From Pseudarthrobacter chlorophenolicus A6 (GTDB lineage Bacteria; Actinomycetota; Actinomycetes; Actinomycetales; Micrococcaceae): a stretch of DNA of 64,000 bases. The DNA is taken from the NCBI RefSeq assembly GCF_000022025.1, contig NC_011886.1, forward strand, positions 2,304,980 to 2,368,979, read 5' to 3'. A program made the position numbers and the translations under genes. Of the stretch, positions 10,969 through 18,823 are shown one piece after another (the stretch's first letter is position 1; every line of letters starts with the position of its first letter). The notes under the pieces are model-generated. The model was not told the origin of the DNA, searched no databases, and was given only the letters and a program-made list of their open reading frames with translations.

Positions 10969-10985
10969 GAGGTTCTCCTCTGGAG

Positions 10986-11020
10986 ATCGTGAACGATATA
11001 CAACGACACAGTTAACGATA
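10986..11020. promoter_or_regulatory. Candidate PadR autoregulatory operator
   Basis: Contains the inverted repeat ATCGT-GA-ACGAT (10986-10997) and two direct copies of AACGATA (10992-10998 and 11014-11020) spaced 22 bp apart, two helical turns. The AT-rich block stands out in this high-GC sequence and probably overlaps the promoter of the padR-ubiB operon. No experimental link can be made from sequence. Confidence 0.5.
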
Positions 11021-11055
11021 CGTCTGGAATCGCGTGGCAGCCATGGGGTTGGCGG

Positions 11056-11859
11056 TCAGGTTTGGCGCAGCGTGAGGATCTGTTCAGCCCTGCCGAACGG
11101 GCCCTGCAAGTCATGCAGGACCGTTGATGTCAGGCCTATGCCATCCCGGCCGAACGATACGGCGTTGTCCAGGCCCAGCCACTCCCCCTCTGGCCGGCGG
11201 TACATGTGGATCTGCAGGTCCAGGTTGGGAAAGGCGTAGCTGTCCGGTCCCGGCGGAACCCGCGCGGCAATGCCGTTGGCAGTGTCCACCAGGCCCATGA
11301 GGCGGGCAAGGTCTCCGCTGTCTTCGCTGTCGGTCAGCGGATGCGCTGTGCGGAGCCAGACCTTTCCCGCGCCGGGACGGTGTCCTTCCGCCACCCGCAT
11401 TTCCAGGGACCGGATGTAGCCGCCGGGCCAGATGGCGGACCCGTCGTACGGTTTGCAATCTTCCGGGCCGGGGATGGGCGCGTCTTCGACGGCGGCAACC
11501 GCTGAGGTGTCGCTGGTGACCATCCGCCAGGCGGTGGCCCGGATGGCAGTCCTGCCCTGTGCCACAAGTTCGGCCTGGAGCAGCTCGATGGTCTTGCCGG
11601 GCCGCAGCACCGTGGCCTCGATGTGGAAGTCTCCACCGGGTATCAGGCCCAGGATCTCGTAGCTAAGCCGCGCCATCCTCATCCCGGGCCGCGGCTGGAG
11701 GCGCTCGAGGGCGTCCGCCAGCAGGCCGGAGGCCGGGGCCATATGCTGCTCGTGCGTGTTCCAGGCGCCCTGGGCGTGGATGGTGGAGCGGAAATGGCCG
11801 CCGCCAAGTGCCTGGTAGTAGGCATGGCCTTCGGCCAGTTCGGGAAGCTCGTCAGTCAA
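11056..11859 (-). CDS. Acyl-CoA thioesterase-like protein, double hot-dog
   Basis: A 267-residue protein of the TesB-like thioesterase superfamily. It opens with YYQALGGGHFRSTIHAQGAW, has an early helix APASGLLADALER, and a second half with GLVDTANGIAARV and FPNLDLQIHMYRRPEGEW, the latter resembling the catalytic hot-dog half where an Asp/Asn acts. It may hydrolyse acyl-CoA, substrate unknown. TTG at 11859 appears to be the start, preceded by GAAAGG. It stands alone between the PadR operon and a divergent nuclease gene. Confidence 0.83.
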   Translation of the reverse strand: MTDELPELAEGHAYYQALGGGHFRSTIHAQGAWNTHEQHMAPASGLLADALERLQPRPGMRMARLSYEILGLIPGGDFHIEATVLRPGKTIELLQAELVAQGRTAIRATAWRMVTSDTSAVAAVEDAPIPGPEDCKPYDGSAIWPGGYIRSLEMRVAEGHRPGAGKVWLRTAHPLTDSEDSGDLARLMGLVDTANGIAARVPPGPDSYAFPNLDLQIHMYRRPEGEWLGLDNAVSFGRDGIGLTSTVLHDLQGPFGRAEQILTLRQT

Positions 11860-12018
11860 CAGTGGCCTTTCAGGAAATCCCAGTGAATTGCGACTAACTC
11901 TATCCGGACCCCGCCCGATCGTGGCCAGCGGGTCGTGGCGAAATGTTAGGGCGCAGGGTCCGGCCGCGGACTAGACTCAGGAACTGGTCCTGTCAGCAAC
12001 CCTCGGAAGAGGTGTTTC

Positions 12019-12696
12019 ATGCGCGTCATCAGCTACAACCTTCGCAAGCACGCAGCCAGCGGCGAACTGCTTGCCCTCGCCCGGAATCATGACATCGATG
12101 CGCTGTGCCTGCAGGAAGTTGATGCGGCGGACCTGCCGGAAACCCTGGGCCCGCTCCACTTGGCGGACGCCACCAAGGGGAACCGGCTGGGGCTGGCCAT
12201 CTACTACCGGACCAGCCGCTTCACGGCCCTGGACACCCAATCGTTCGCGCTGCAGAAATCAATGCACGACCGGGTTTTGGCGCCGGCCCATGAGCGGCTG
12301 ATCGGAACGCGTGTGATGGACAACGACACGCAGCACGAACTGGTCATCGGGTCCTTCCACGCCGCCCCGCTGACAGCGTCCAATTCCTTGCGCCGCAAGC
12401 AGATCCACGCCGCGCACGCCGAACTGCTGAGCATGGGCAAGGGCCTGATGACGCTGATGGTGGGAGACTTCAACTACCCGTTCTTCACCAAGAACCTGCA
12501 TCTGCACATGAAGAACTCCGGCTACGCCCTGTCCCTCAGCAACCGGCGCACGTACACCCGCTACAAAGTCTTCAAGGGGCATTTTGATTTCGCCACGTCG
12601 TTGGGACTGGACATCACCAGCGTCGAAACGCTGCCCCGGGGCAAGTCGGACCATTTGCCCATTCTGGTCCACGCCGAGTACGGCAAGGACTACTAG
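12019..12696 (+). CDS. Endonuclease/exonuclease/phosphatase family protein
   Basis: A 225-residue EEP-fold hydrolase. Metal and catalytic landmarks are the opening RVISYNLRK (Asn), CLQEVDA (Glu), VGDFNYP (Asp-Asn pair) and the closing KSDHLPILV (Asp-His). There is no signal peptide, so it is cytoplasmic; it could act on nucleic acid or a phosphoester. It starts at ATG 12019 after GGAAGAGG and its 3' end overlaps the convergent NUDIX gene by 4 bp. Confidence 0.9.
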   Translation: MRVISYNLRKHAASGELLALARNHDIDALCLQEVDAADLPETLGPLHLADATKGNRLGLAIYYRTSRFTALDTQSFALQKSMHDRVLAPAHERLIGTRVMDNDTQHELVIGSFHAAPLTASNSLRRKQIHAAHAELLSMGKGLMTLMVGDFNYPFFTKNLHLHMKNSGYALSLSNRRTYTRYKVFKGHFDFATSLGLDITSVETLPRGKSDHLPILVHAEYGKDY

Positions 12697-13190
12697 ACAA
12701 GCCGCTCCCGGAGGCCGGGCCACGCCGCGCCGAAACCGGGATGCAGTTCCTTGTCGGCAACCTCGGCCAATGGCACCCACAGCAGTTCGATGCTCTCGGG
12801 ATCGCTGATCACGGGCTCGAAAGGCTCGCGCACCTTGACCACCACCGTGGTGTAGGACCAGTAGCCCAGGTCCAGGACCGAGGTGAACAGCACGTCCACG
12901 TGCTCCGCCGGGACGGCAGCCTCCTCATGGGCTTCGCGCAGCGCTCCGGCTACCGCGTCCTCGCCCTCGTGCAGGGCGCCGCCGGGCAGACCCCAGGTTC
13001 CCCCGTTGTGGCTCCAGATGGCGCGGTGCTGCAGCAGCACTCCTTTGGCCGGGTCCCAGGCGAGGACTCCGGCAGCGCCGAACCGGCCCCAGAAGCGGCC
13101 GCGGTCCCCCTCCACCCAGGCGTCCCCCGGGTTGCGGGGGCCGGTGCGGACAGGCGGAATCGACGATGCGGCGACGGATGCGTGGTCCAT
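12693..13190 (-). CDS. NUDIX hydrolase
   Basis: A 165-residue hydrolase with a complete Nudix box: GALHEGEDAVAGALREAHEE followed by A-A-V, fitting G-x5-E-x7-REUxEE. It is preceded by GGTWGLPGG, as expected. An N-terminal extension includes GRFWGRFGAAGVL, the usual first strand. Substrate class (nucleoside or sugar diphosphate) cannot be told. Confidence 0.92.
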   Translation of the reverse strand: MDHASVAASSIPPVRTGPRNPGDAWVEGDRGRFWGRFGAAGVLAWDPAKGVLLQHRAIWSHNGGTWGLPGGALHEGEDAVAGALREAHEEAAVPAEHVDVLFTSVLDLGYWSYTTVVVKVREPFEPVISDPESIELLWVPLAEVADKELHPGFGAAWPGLRERLV

Positions 13191-13237
13191 CGTCCCAGTC
13201 TGACAGGTCCGCCGCCCCGGTGGCGGCCGGCGGAGGG

Positions 13238-13429
13238 TCAGTTGGCGTGTCCGTGGTCGACGGCGAAATCACCGCCGGGATACATAACAGTTTCGTGGCC
13301 GTCGTCGAACCGGACAACATACGGCGGTGCTCCGCCTTCGCCCCGGACTTCCAGGATCACTCCGTGACGGTCCGTTGCCCCTACAGTCCTTCCGTGCACA
13401 ATAATGCGGTCGCCTTGTGCAGCCTCCAT
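13238..13429 (-). CDS. DUF1918 domain-containing protein
   Basis: A 63-residue beta-rich protein typical of actinobacterial DUF1918: GDRIIVHGRTVGATDRHG, ILEVRGEGGAPPYVVRF and DDGHETVMYPG. Such proteins are an SH3-like barrel of unknown function. ATG 13429 is preferred over GTG 13438 because GGGAGG lies 8 nt before it. Confidence 0.9.
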   Translation of the reverse strand: MEAAQGDRIIVHGRTVGATDRHGVILEVRGEGGAPPYVVRFDDGHETVMYPGGDFAVDHGHAN

Positions 13430-13502
13430 GGCACTCACCTCCCAGCCCCCAGATTACGACTCCGGGACGGGGCCGGACAGGTCCCCGTGGCAGGATTTCC
13501 CC

Positions 13503-14009
13503 ATGCCGCTGAACATCCTCCTGATCGCCGATACCCACGTCCCCAAGCGCGCCCGGGAACTGCCCGCGCAAGTGTGGTCCGCCGTCGAACGCGCCGATGT
13601 GGTTTTCCACGCCGGAGACTGGGTGGATGCCCCGTTGCTTGATGAATTCGAGCAGCGCGCGCGGCAACTGGTGGGTGTCTATGGCAACAACGACGGCCCG
13701 GATTTGCGCGCCCGGCTGCCCGAAACGGCAACCGTCACCCTGGAGGGCGTCCGTTTTGCGATGGTGCACGAGACTGGCCAGGCAAAGGGCCGTGAACTGC
13801 GCTGCGAGGCACGCTATCCGGATGCGGATGTCCTGGTCTTCGGGCACAGCCATATCCCGTGGGATACCACGTCGCCGCGGGGCCTGCGGCTGCTGAACCC
13901 GGGCTCCCCCACGGACCGCCGGCGGCAACCCTCGTGCACCTACATGACGGCCGTGGTTGGCGGCGGCCGGCTCACCGGGGTGCAACTGGTGGAGGTACGG
14001 CGCGGTTAG
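13503..14009 (+). CDS. Metallophosphoesterase, YfcE/MJ0936 type
   Basis: A 168-residue calcineurin-like phosphoesterase. Metal ligands are in IADTHVPKRA (Asp, His), VFHAGDWVD (Asp), YGNNDGPDL (Asn), MVHETGQ (His) and FGHSHIPW (His-x-His), a full set. ATG 13503 (MPLNILLIADTH) is chosen because the fold begins there; the open frame extends 33 codons further but overlaps the DUF1918 gene. It is probably a cytoplasmic phosphodiesterase. Confidence 0.93.
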   Translation: MPLNILLIADTHVPKRARELPAQVWSAVERADVVFHAGDWVDAPLLDEFEQRARQLVGVYGNNDGPDLRARLPETATVTLEGVRFAMVHETGQAKGRELRCEARYPDADVLVFGHSHIPWDTTSPRGLRLLNPGSPTDRRRQPSCTYMTAVVGGGRLTGVQLVEVRRG

Positions 14010-14100
14010 CCCGGCTTGGCAGCCGGCCTCCAGGTGCCTAGGCTGGAATTGTAAGCATGCTTAGCTTCGAGGAATCCAGCCGTACCAGCAGGAGGAAACC

Positions 14101-14704
14101 ATGACAGACGGCCGGGCGCAAGGCCATCAAGGTGCCGGGCGACCTCAAGGACCCCGCGGTCTGCCGCGAAGTGGTGGAAACCGCCGTGGCCGTCCTGGGC
14201 AGCGTGGATATCCTGGTGAACAACGCCGGCAAGCAGGTGGCCCAGGAAGACCTGGCGGACATCACCGACGAACAGTTCGACCACACTGTAAAGACCAACG
14301 TTTACGCCATGTTCTGGCTGACCAAAGCGGCCCTTGCGCACATGCCGGCCGGTTCGACCATTATCAACACCACCTCCATTCAGGCGTACAACCCGTCGCC
14401 CACCCTGGTGGACTACGCCACCACGAAGGCAAGCATCAACAACTTCACCAAGGGCCTGGCCCAGCAGCTGGCGCCCAAGGGCATCAGGGTCAACGCCGTG
14501 GCGCCGGGGCCCATCTGGACGCCGCTGCAGGTGAGCAGCGGCCAGCCCAAGGAGGAACTGCCGGAATTCGGCCAGTCCACTCCCTTGGGCCGTGCCGGGC
14601 AGCCGGCCGAACTGGCGCCGGCATACGTGTTCCTCGCGTCACCGGAATCCAGCTACGTGGTGGGCGAGACCCTGAACGTCAACGGCGGCAGCCCCACCCC
14701 GTAG
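14101..14704 (+). pseudogene. SDR family oxidoreductase, N-terminus deleted
   Basis: A proper start (AGGAGG then ATG at 14101, M-T-D) is followed within about 12 bp by sequence from the middle of an SDR gene in another frame: GRKAIKVPGDLKD, then DILVNNAGKQV, the catalytic serine region INTTSIQAY, the YATTK Tyr-x3-Lys and the closing YVVGETLNVNGG. The Rossmann glycine motif TGxxxGIG and about 90-100 codons normally present in this SDR subgroup (about 285-300 residues) are missing. The start frame and body frame differ, so the deletion also shifts the frame. A GTG at 14132 could start a 190-residue fragment but has no good ribosome site and lacks the cofactor fold. Confidence 0.82.
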
Positions 14705-14707
14705 CGG

Positions 14708-15148
14708 CTATTGCCCGTCCAGGTCGGCCAGCAGCGAGTCGGTGGCTCCGTCCGGCTGGCCGTCGAAGAACTGGGCGAGGACCGTCTTGAACACCGTTTC
14801 GCCGGGCGCGGCGCGGAGGAACAGGGTCATGGATGACTGCAGCTTGCGGGCGTCGATGCCACCCAGGATGTCCTCTGCGGAGCGCCCGGCGTGGTGGGTC
14901 AGTGCCTGCGCGGACTCAAGCAGGCGCGGGCCCAGCACGTCATGTTCCAGGTAGGCACGCGCTTCCGCCAGGGAGGCAATGGCATATTTGCGGGAGGTTG
15001 CGCTCTGCCCCAGGCCTGCGATCTGGGGAAAGATGAACCACATCCAGTGGCTGGCCTTGTTTCCGAGCTGGAGTTCGGCCAGCGCCTGGTCATAGGTTCC
15101 GCCGTCCTGGGCTGCAACGAAACGCTTGAGGTTAGAGGGATCGTCCAT
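14708..15148 (-). CDS. DUF1810 family protein
   Basis: A 146-residue protein of the DUF1810 family, recognised from NLKRFVAAQDGGTYDQAL, HWMWFIFPQIAGLG and KYAIASLAEARAYLEH, and LRKLQSSMTLF-like ARKLQSSMTLF. It is helical and cytoplasmic; function unknown. ATG 15148 is chosen because GGAG lies 7 nt upstream; the ATG 6 nt earlier is too close to it. The ribosome site lies in the last codons of the upstream AlkD-like gene, so the two are translationally coupled. Confidence 0.9.
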   Translation of the reverse strand: MDDPSNLKRFVAAQDGGTYDQALAELQLGNKASHWMWFIFPQIAGLGQSATSRKYAIASLAEARAYLEHDVLGPRLLESAQALTHHAGRSAEDILGGIDARKLQSSMTLFLRAAPGETVFKTVLAQFFDGQPDGATDSLLADLDGQ

Positions 15149-15150
15149 AG

Positions 15151-15681
15151 TCATTCTCCTTTGTGGTGGGACAGTGTTGCTGCTGCCGCCCGCAGGTGGG
15201 CGTCCGGGTCGGCACTCCATCGGGCCAGTACGGTTTCCGCACGTTGCCGGTTGCGGTGCTCCAGCCTCTCCAGGAGCGGCCGCAGAACGTCGGTGACGAG
15301 CGGATCGGCAAGTTCGGCTGCGTGCGCGGAGCGGAGGAAACCCTCAACGCGGGTCAGATCAGAATGCCGCAGCAGGGCCACCCGCGACTGGAGCAGCACC
15401 ACAGCGGCCTGGCGGCGTTCGAAGACCGGCCGGGCGCCCGGCTTCGGCTGGCCCCACAGTTCCGAGGCAAGCTGGACCACCGCATCATGGTCCAGGTCCT
15501 TGAACTTCCGGAGGGCGTCACGGATGGTCCCGCGCACGGCGCCCACTGAGGAACCGTAGGAGCCGAGGACGCCGCCAAACCTGCTGCCGACGTCGTCCGC
15601 GCGGTACCAGGCGCCCTCGTTCTGCAGCGTGCGGTCGATGAAGCCGGCCGCCTCGGCGACGGCGTCCGGAACGGCGCTCAC
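15151..15681 (-). CDS. AlkD-like DNA alkylation repair protein, C-terminally short
   Basis: A 176-residue helical-repeat protein resembling the first two thirds of AlkD-type glycosylases (HEAT-like repeats): ALRKFKDLDHDAVVQLASELW, RRQAAVVLLQSRVALL, LADPLVTDVLRPLLERL and VLARWSADPDAHLRAAAATL. Family proteins usually run to 220-240 residues with further repeats after the W..LRRAA segment; here the frame stops at HHKGE. The GTG start overlaps the zinc-finger gene's stop (GTGA). Assignment rests on pattern, not on catalytic residues, and activity may be lost. Confidence 0.65.
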   Translation of the reverse strand: MSAVPDAVAEAAGFIDRTLQNEGAWYRADDVGSRFGGVLGSYGSSVGAVRGTIRDALRKFKDLDHDAVVQLASELWGQPKPGARPVFERRQAAVVLLQSRVALLRHSDLTRVEGFLRSAHAAELADPLVTDVLRPLLERLEHRNRQRAETVLARWSADPDAHLRAAAATLSHHKGE

Positions 15682-16034
15682 GAGCGCCCTGCGGCTGCGT
15701 GGTCGATGCAGTACGGCGTCCAGGGCCGGGCCTCAAGCCTGCCTTCGGCGATGGGCCGGCCGCATACGGCGCAGCTGCCATACGTTCCGTCAGCGATCCG
15801 GGTTAGGGCTGCTTCCACCTGGTCCAGCCCGGCTGAGCTCTGGTTCAGCAGCGCCGAGGCCTGGGACAGCTCGAAGGCGATGGTGGCACCCTCGGGATCG
15901 TGTTCGTCGTCCACGTTGGCTCCCTGGCGGGCGGAGTTGGCTGCGGCGATGTCCGCCCGCAACGCCGGCAGCAGGGCCAGTTTCAGCTGCCGCTCCTCTT
16001 CAAGCAGCAGCCGGAAGCGTTCGTAGTCAGCCAT
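15678..16034 (-). CDS. TraR/DksA-type C4 zinc finger protein
   Basis: A 118-residue protein with an N-terminal coiled coil (YERFRLLLEEERQLKLALL) and a C-terminal zinc finger, CAVCGRP followed by TPYCIDHA. Such proteins may act at the RNA polymerase secondary channel, as DksA does. The second zinc pair has Cys and His in place of two Cys, a common variant. First gene of a three-gene coupled set (zinc finger, AlkD-like, DUF1810). Confidence 0.87.
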   Translation of the reverse strand: MADYERFRLLLEEERQLKLALLPALRADIAAANSARQGANVDDEHDPEGATIAFELSQASALLNQSSAGLDQVEAALTRIADGTYGSCAVCGRPIAEGRLEARPWTPYCIDHAAAGRS

Positions 16035-16054
16035 GGGAAAAGCCTAGTCCTGCG

Positions 16055-17392
16055 TCAGTACCAGTTGTTCGCCATGGAGTGGCTCCAGGCTCTGCAGGGC
16101 GAGCCGTACCTGTCGCGGATGTATCCCAGACCCCACTCGATCTGGGTCCGGTAGCTGGTCAGCCAGTCACTGCCGGCACTCGCGTACTTCCCGGGCGGCA
16201 GTGCCTGGGGAATCCCGTAGGCGCCCGAGTAGGGGTTGGTGGCCGTGGTCTGCCAGTTCGACTCCTTGGTCCACAGCTGCGCCAGGCACAGGAACTGGTC
16301 CTGGCCCCAGCCGTAGGCGCCCAGGCGTCCGGCGGCATAGTTCTTTGCTCCGGCAGGATCGTTGACGGCACCACCGGGAACGGAAGGTACGACGACGGGC
16401 GGCGGCACCGGCTGGGCCGGCGGCGCGGGCGCCGGGGCCGGGTCCGCCGGGGCGGGCTTCACCGGACCAGGGACCGCCGGAGCGGGACCGGCAGCTCCCG
16501 GCGGCGTCGCGGGCGCGGGCGGTGGCACGTTCACCCGGGCGTCCGCTGCGGCCTTCGCCGCCCGATCCGAGTCCCGTTGGGCCTGTTCCCGGGCGGCGGC
16601 CCGCTTCGCTGCCTGCGAAACTTCATAAGCGGCGAGGGCGGCTTGGCCCTGCCGGAACTCCCCCTCAACGGCCGCGGTTGTTCCCTTCAGCGAAGCCAGC
16701 TGTGCCGTGAGTTCCCCGCCACGCTGCTGCTCTTCACTGATGTGGCGCGCTACCGCGTCCTGCGCCGACCTCGCCCCTGCGAGCCGGGCTCCGGCCTCCT
16801 TTGCCAGGTTCTCCCGCTGGGACCGTGCGGCTTTCTCCTGTTCACCCAGGGACGATGCCACCTTCGCAGCCGACGCCGCGCGGTCAACCAGGCCGGCCGT
16901 CTTCGCGCCTACCAGCTCCACCATGTTGAGTCCGTGGACGTTGCCGGCCTCAAGGGCGTCGAGGGCCATGAAGAATCCGGCGGTGGTTGCACCCGTCTTG
17001 TAAGACTGAACGGCGAGGGCGCCGATCTCCCTGCGGTGCGCCTGCAGTTCCCCGTTTGCCGCTGCCGACTGCGCCGCCAGGGCTTCGACCCGGTTGGTGG
17101 CCGCGGTGAGTGCCGCCTCGGCAGCGGCGTAATCCGCCGCAGCCGTCACGGCTGCGCCGCCAAGCGTTTCGGAATCCGCCTGCAAATCGGAGAGGAGGTT
17201 GCCAATCCGTGTGATCTCCGCCGCTGTGCCTGCCTCCGACTCCCTGGCCTGCCGGACGTCCTCCCAGGAGGGGTAACCCTCCGGAGGGCGGTCCGCGGCC
17301 GACGCCGGAACCAGGGCCGCCGGACCCAGCAGGGCAAACACCAGAAGTCCGCCGAGCGCCGGGGACTTCAGTTTGGTAACGAACAGGGGCAT
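16055..17392 (-). CDS. Secreted coiled-coil protein with transglycosylase-like C-terminus
   Basis: About 445 residues. An N-terminal signal peptide (LGGLLVFALLGPAALVPASA, cleaved near ASAA) is followed by a long alanine-rich coiled coil (about residues 35-290), as in NlpC/P60-associated proteins, then a Pro/Ala-rich linker, and a lysozyme-like C-terminal domain: LAQLWTKESNW with the probable catalytic Glu, NPYSGAYGIPQALPPGK, and IEWGLGYIRDRYGSPC. It is likely an exported muralytic enzyme acting in growth or division. ATG 17392 is preferred because the signal peptide follows at once; a GTG at 17419 is possible. The upstream promoter holds a perfect inverted repeat. Confidence 0.87.
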   Translation of the reverse strand: MPLFVTKLKSPALGGLLVFALLGPAALVPASAADRPPEGYPSWEDVRQARESEAGTAAEITRIGNLLSDLQADSETLGGAAVTAAADYAAAEAALTAATNRVEALAAQSAAANGELQAHRREIGALAVQSYKTGATTAGFFMALDALEAGNVHGLNMVELVGAKTAGLVDRAASAAKVASSLGEQEKAARSQRENLAKEAGARLAGARSAQDAVARHISEEQQRGGELTAQLASLKGTTAAVEGEFRQGQAALAAYEVSQAAKRAAAREQAQRDSDRAAKAAADARVNVPPPAPATPPGAAGPAPAVPGPVKPAPADPAPAPAPPAQPVPPPVVVPSVPGGAVNDPAGAKNYAAGRLGAYGWGQDQFLCLAQLWTKESNWQTTATNPYSGAYGIPQALPPGKYASAGSDWLTSYRTQIEWGLGYIRDRYGSPCRAWSHSMANNWY

Positions 17393-17409
17393 AGTCCCGT
17401 AGCCTACGG

Positions 17410-17428
17410 CCTCAACCACAGGTTGAGG
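17410..17428. promoter_or_regulatory. Inverted repeat in divergent promoter
   Basis: CCTCAACC-ACA-GGTTGAGG is a perfect 8-bp inverted repeat between the divergent transglycosylase-like gene and lipoprotein gene. It may be an operator for either or a short hairpin in the leader; the regulator is unknown. Confidence 0.35.
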
Positions 17429-17492
17429 GTTTACTGCTGCGGATCGTTATCCAGCAGAGACTGAAGCCGCGCCTCAGCCCTAGACTGTGCCC

Positions 17493-18461
17493 ATGGCCGG
17501 CGCCAGCACACAAAGCACCACACCGATCCGCCGCGGCCCCGCCACCGCACGGACAGTAAGGCGGGCAATCGCCCGCCTGCCGTTGCCGTTCCTGACCGCA
17601 GCATTACTGGCGGTATCGGCCTGCACCCCGCAGCAGCCCGCCCCGGCAGCTTCCCCCAGTTCTGCCGCGCCGGAACCGGTCACCATCGAAATAAACCAGT
17701 CCCGCGACCAGTACGGGCAGCACGCCATCCTGCTCCAGCTCACCAACACCACGGAGGGTCTCCTGACGGTGGACGGGGCGCGCGTCAATTCCCCGCTGTT
17801 CGACGCGGACATCGAGTGGGCGCCCCAAGCGGGCAGCCTGGAGCTCCCGCCGCACCAGCCCAAAAGCGTGCAGGCACAGCTTCCAGGTCCGGCCTGCGCC
17901 GGCCCGGTAGCGGCATCGTCGCAGGCCAGCGCCACGGTTTCCGTCACTGCAGCGGGACGGCAGCCGGAGGAGCTGCCCCTTCCGGCCCCGGACCCCTTCG
18001 ACGTGCTGCCGCGCAACAATGCCGAGCTCTGCCTGGCCGCCGACGCCGCAATGGTGGCAGGACTGGGCCTGGACCCGCACCTTGAGGTGGCGGCAGACGG
18101 CCGGACCGCCGTCGTAAGGCTTCGGATCAGTCCCCGGCCGGCGGGCCCAGGGGCGACTCCGTCCCTCACCCTGCACGGGGTGGGCGGCACTCCCCTGCTG
18201 GCCGAGGCCATGACTGGGTTTGGGGCTGAACCGTGGCCGCGGAACGTGACGTTCCTGACGGGGGAACCGGACACGGTCCTGGCCCTGCGGGTGCGTCCGG
18301 CCCGGTGCGATCCGCACGCCGTCGCGGAGGACAAAGTGGGAACCCTGCTGCCCCTCAACGTGGCCGTCGGCGCCCGGGAAGGCGTGCTGAAAGTGGCAGC
18401 CGGCGGGCCGTTGCGCGCGCAACTTTATGACTTTGTTACGCGGGCCTGCCAGAACGGCTAG
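17493..18461 (+). CDS. Putative lipoprotein of unknown function
   Basis: A 322-residue exported protein. After a basic N-terminus a hydrophobic segment ends in a lipobox (LLAVSAC), so the mature protein is probably lipid-anchored. The rest is beta-rich, with two repeats of the kind TIEINQSRDQYGQHAILLQL and TAVVRLRISPRPAGPG, and two internal cysteines. I do not recognise a family. ATG 17493 or GTG 17487 could start it; neither has a clear ribosome site. It is divergent from the transglycosylase-like gene. Confidence 0.8.
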   Translation: MAGASTQSTTPIRRGPATARTVRRAIARLPLPFLTAALLAVSACTPQQPAPAASPSSAAPEPVTIEINQSRDQYGQHAILLQLTNTTEGLLTVDGARVNSPLFDADIEWAPQAGSLELPPHQPKSVQAQLPGPACAGPVAASSQASATVSVTAAGRQPEELPLPAPDPFDVLPRNNAELCLAADAAMVAGLGLDPHLEVAADGRTAVVRLRISPRPAGPGATPSLTLHGVGGTPLLAEAMTGFGAEPWPRNVTFLTGEPDTVLALRVRPARCDPHAVAEDKVGTLLPLNVAVGAREGVLKVAAGGPLRAQLYDFVTRACQNG

Positions 18462-18554
18462 GAACCGGGCATCATCCGAGGTCACCGCGGCCTTCGGGGC
18501 CGGCAACCGCTCAACGGGTCCATCCGAGAGGACCGCCTCGTATGTTATCCAAAT

Positions 18555-18583
18555 GTGACAATCGGGTGAACGTCGGGTTATGG
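18555..18583 (+). promoter_or_regulatory. Candidate promoter of riboswitch-led mRNA
   Basis: GTGACA (18555-18560), 17 bp, then TTATGG (18578-18583) is the best -35/-10 pair ahead of the riboswitch. Both hexamers are weak matches, but position and spacing fit. The region 18462-18554 holds nothing else recognised. Confidence 0.35.
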
Positions 18584-18614
18584 TCGTACACGTGTCCCTC
18601 CCAAGCGGGACATT

Positions 18615-18805
18615 CCCCTCAGCTTGCCGAGCCCTGCCGCTGAACCCGGGATTCAATCGCTTTCAAGCTGGCAGGGACGGGGGAACCAAGTTTCCGCGGC
18701 TTCACCGAAGCCTTGGGGTTAAGTCGATATCGCCTTCCGTCCCTGACGAAGCGCGCTACCGGCCGGGTATCTCCAACCCGAACCCGACAGCTCACCCCGC
18801 AGGCA
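18615..18805 (+). ncRNA. Cyclic di-AMP riboswitch (ydaO-yuaA type)
   Basis: The 5' leader has the conserved ydaO landmarks in order: GCCGAGCCCTGCCG (near 18626), the GGGACGGGGGAACCAAG core (near 18673), CTTGGGGTTAAGTCG (near 18712) and CCCGACAGCTCACCCCGCAGG (shown only in part here; 18784-18804). In actinobacteria this class precedes genes for LysM and NlpC/P60 cell-wall hydrolases and turns them down when c-di-AMP is high, which is the gene found here. The ribosome site and GTG start follow within 20 nt of the last conserved element. Confidence 0.88.
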
Positions 18806-18823
18806 TGGGAGAGGCGATCAACC

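Noticed and set aside
15629..17464. 611-codon open frame opposite zinc-finger and transglycosylase genes
   Set aside because: Covers two real genes and their gap on the other strand; composition is that of a shadow.
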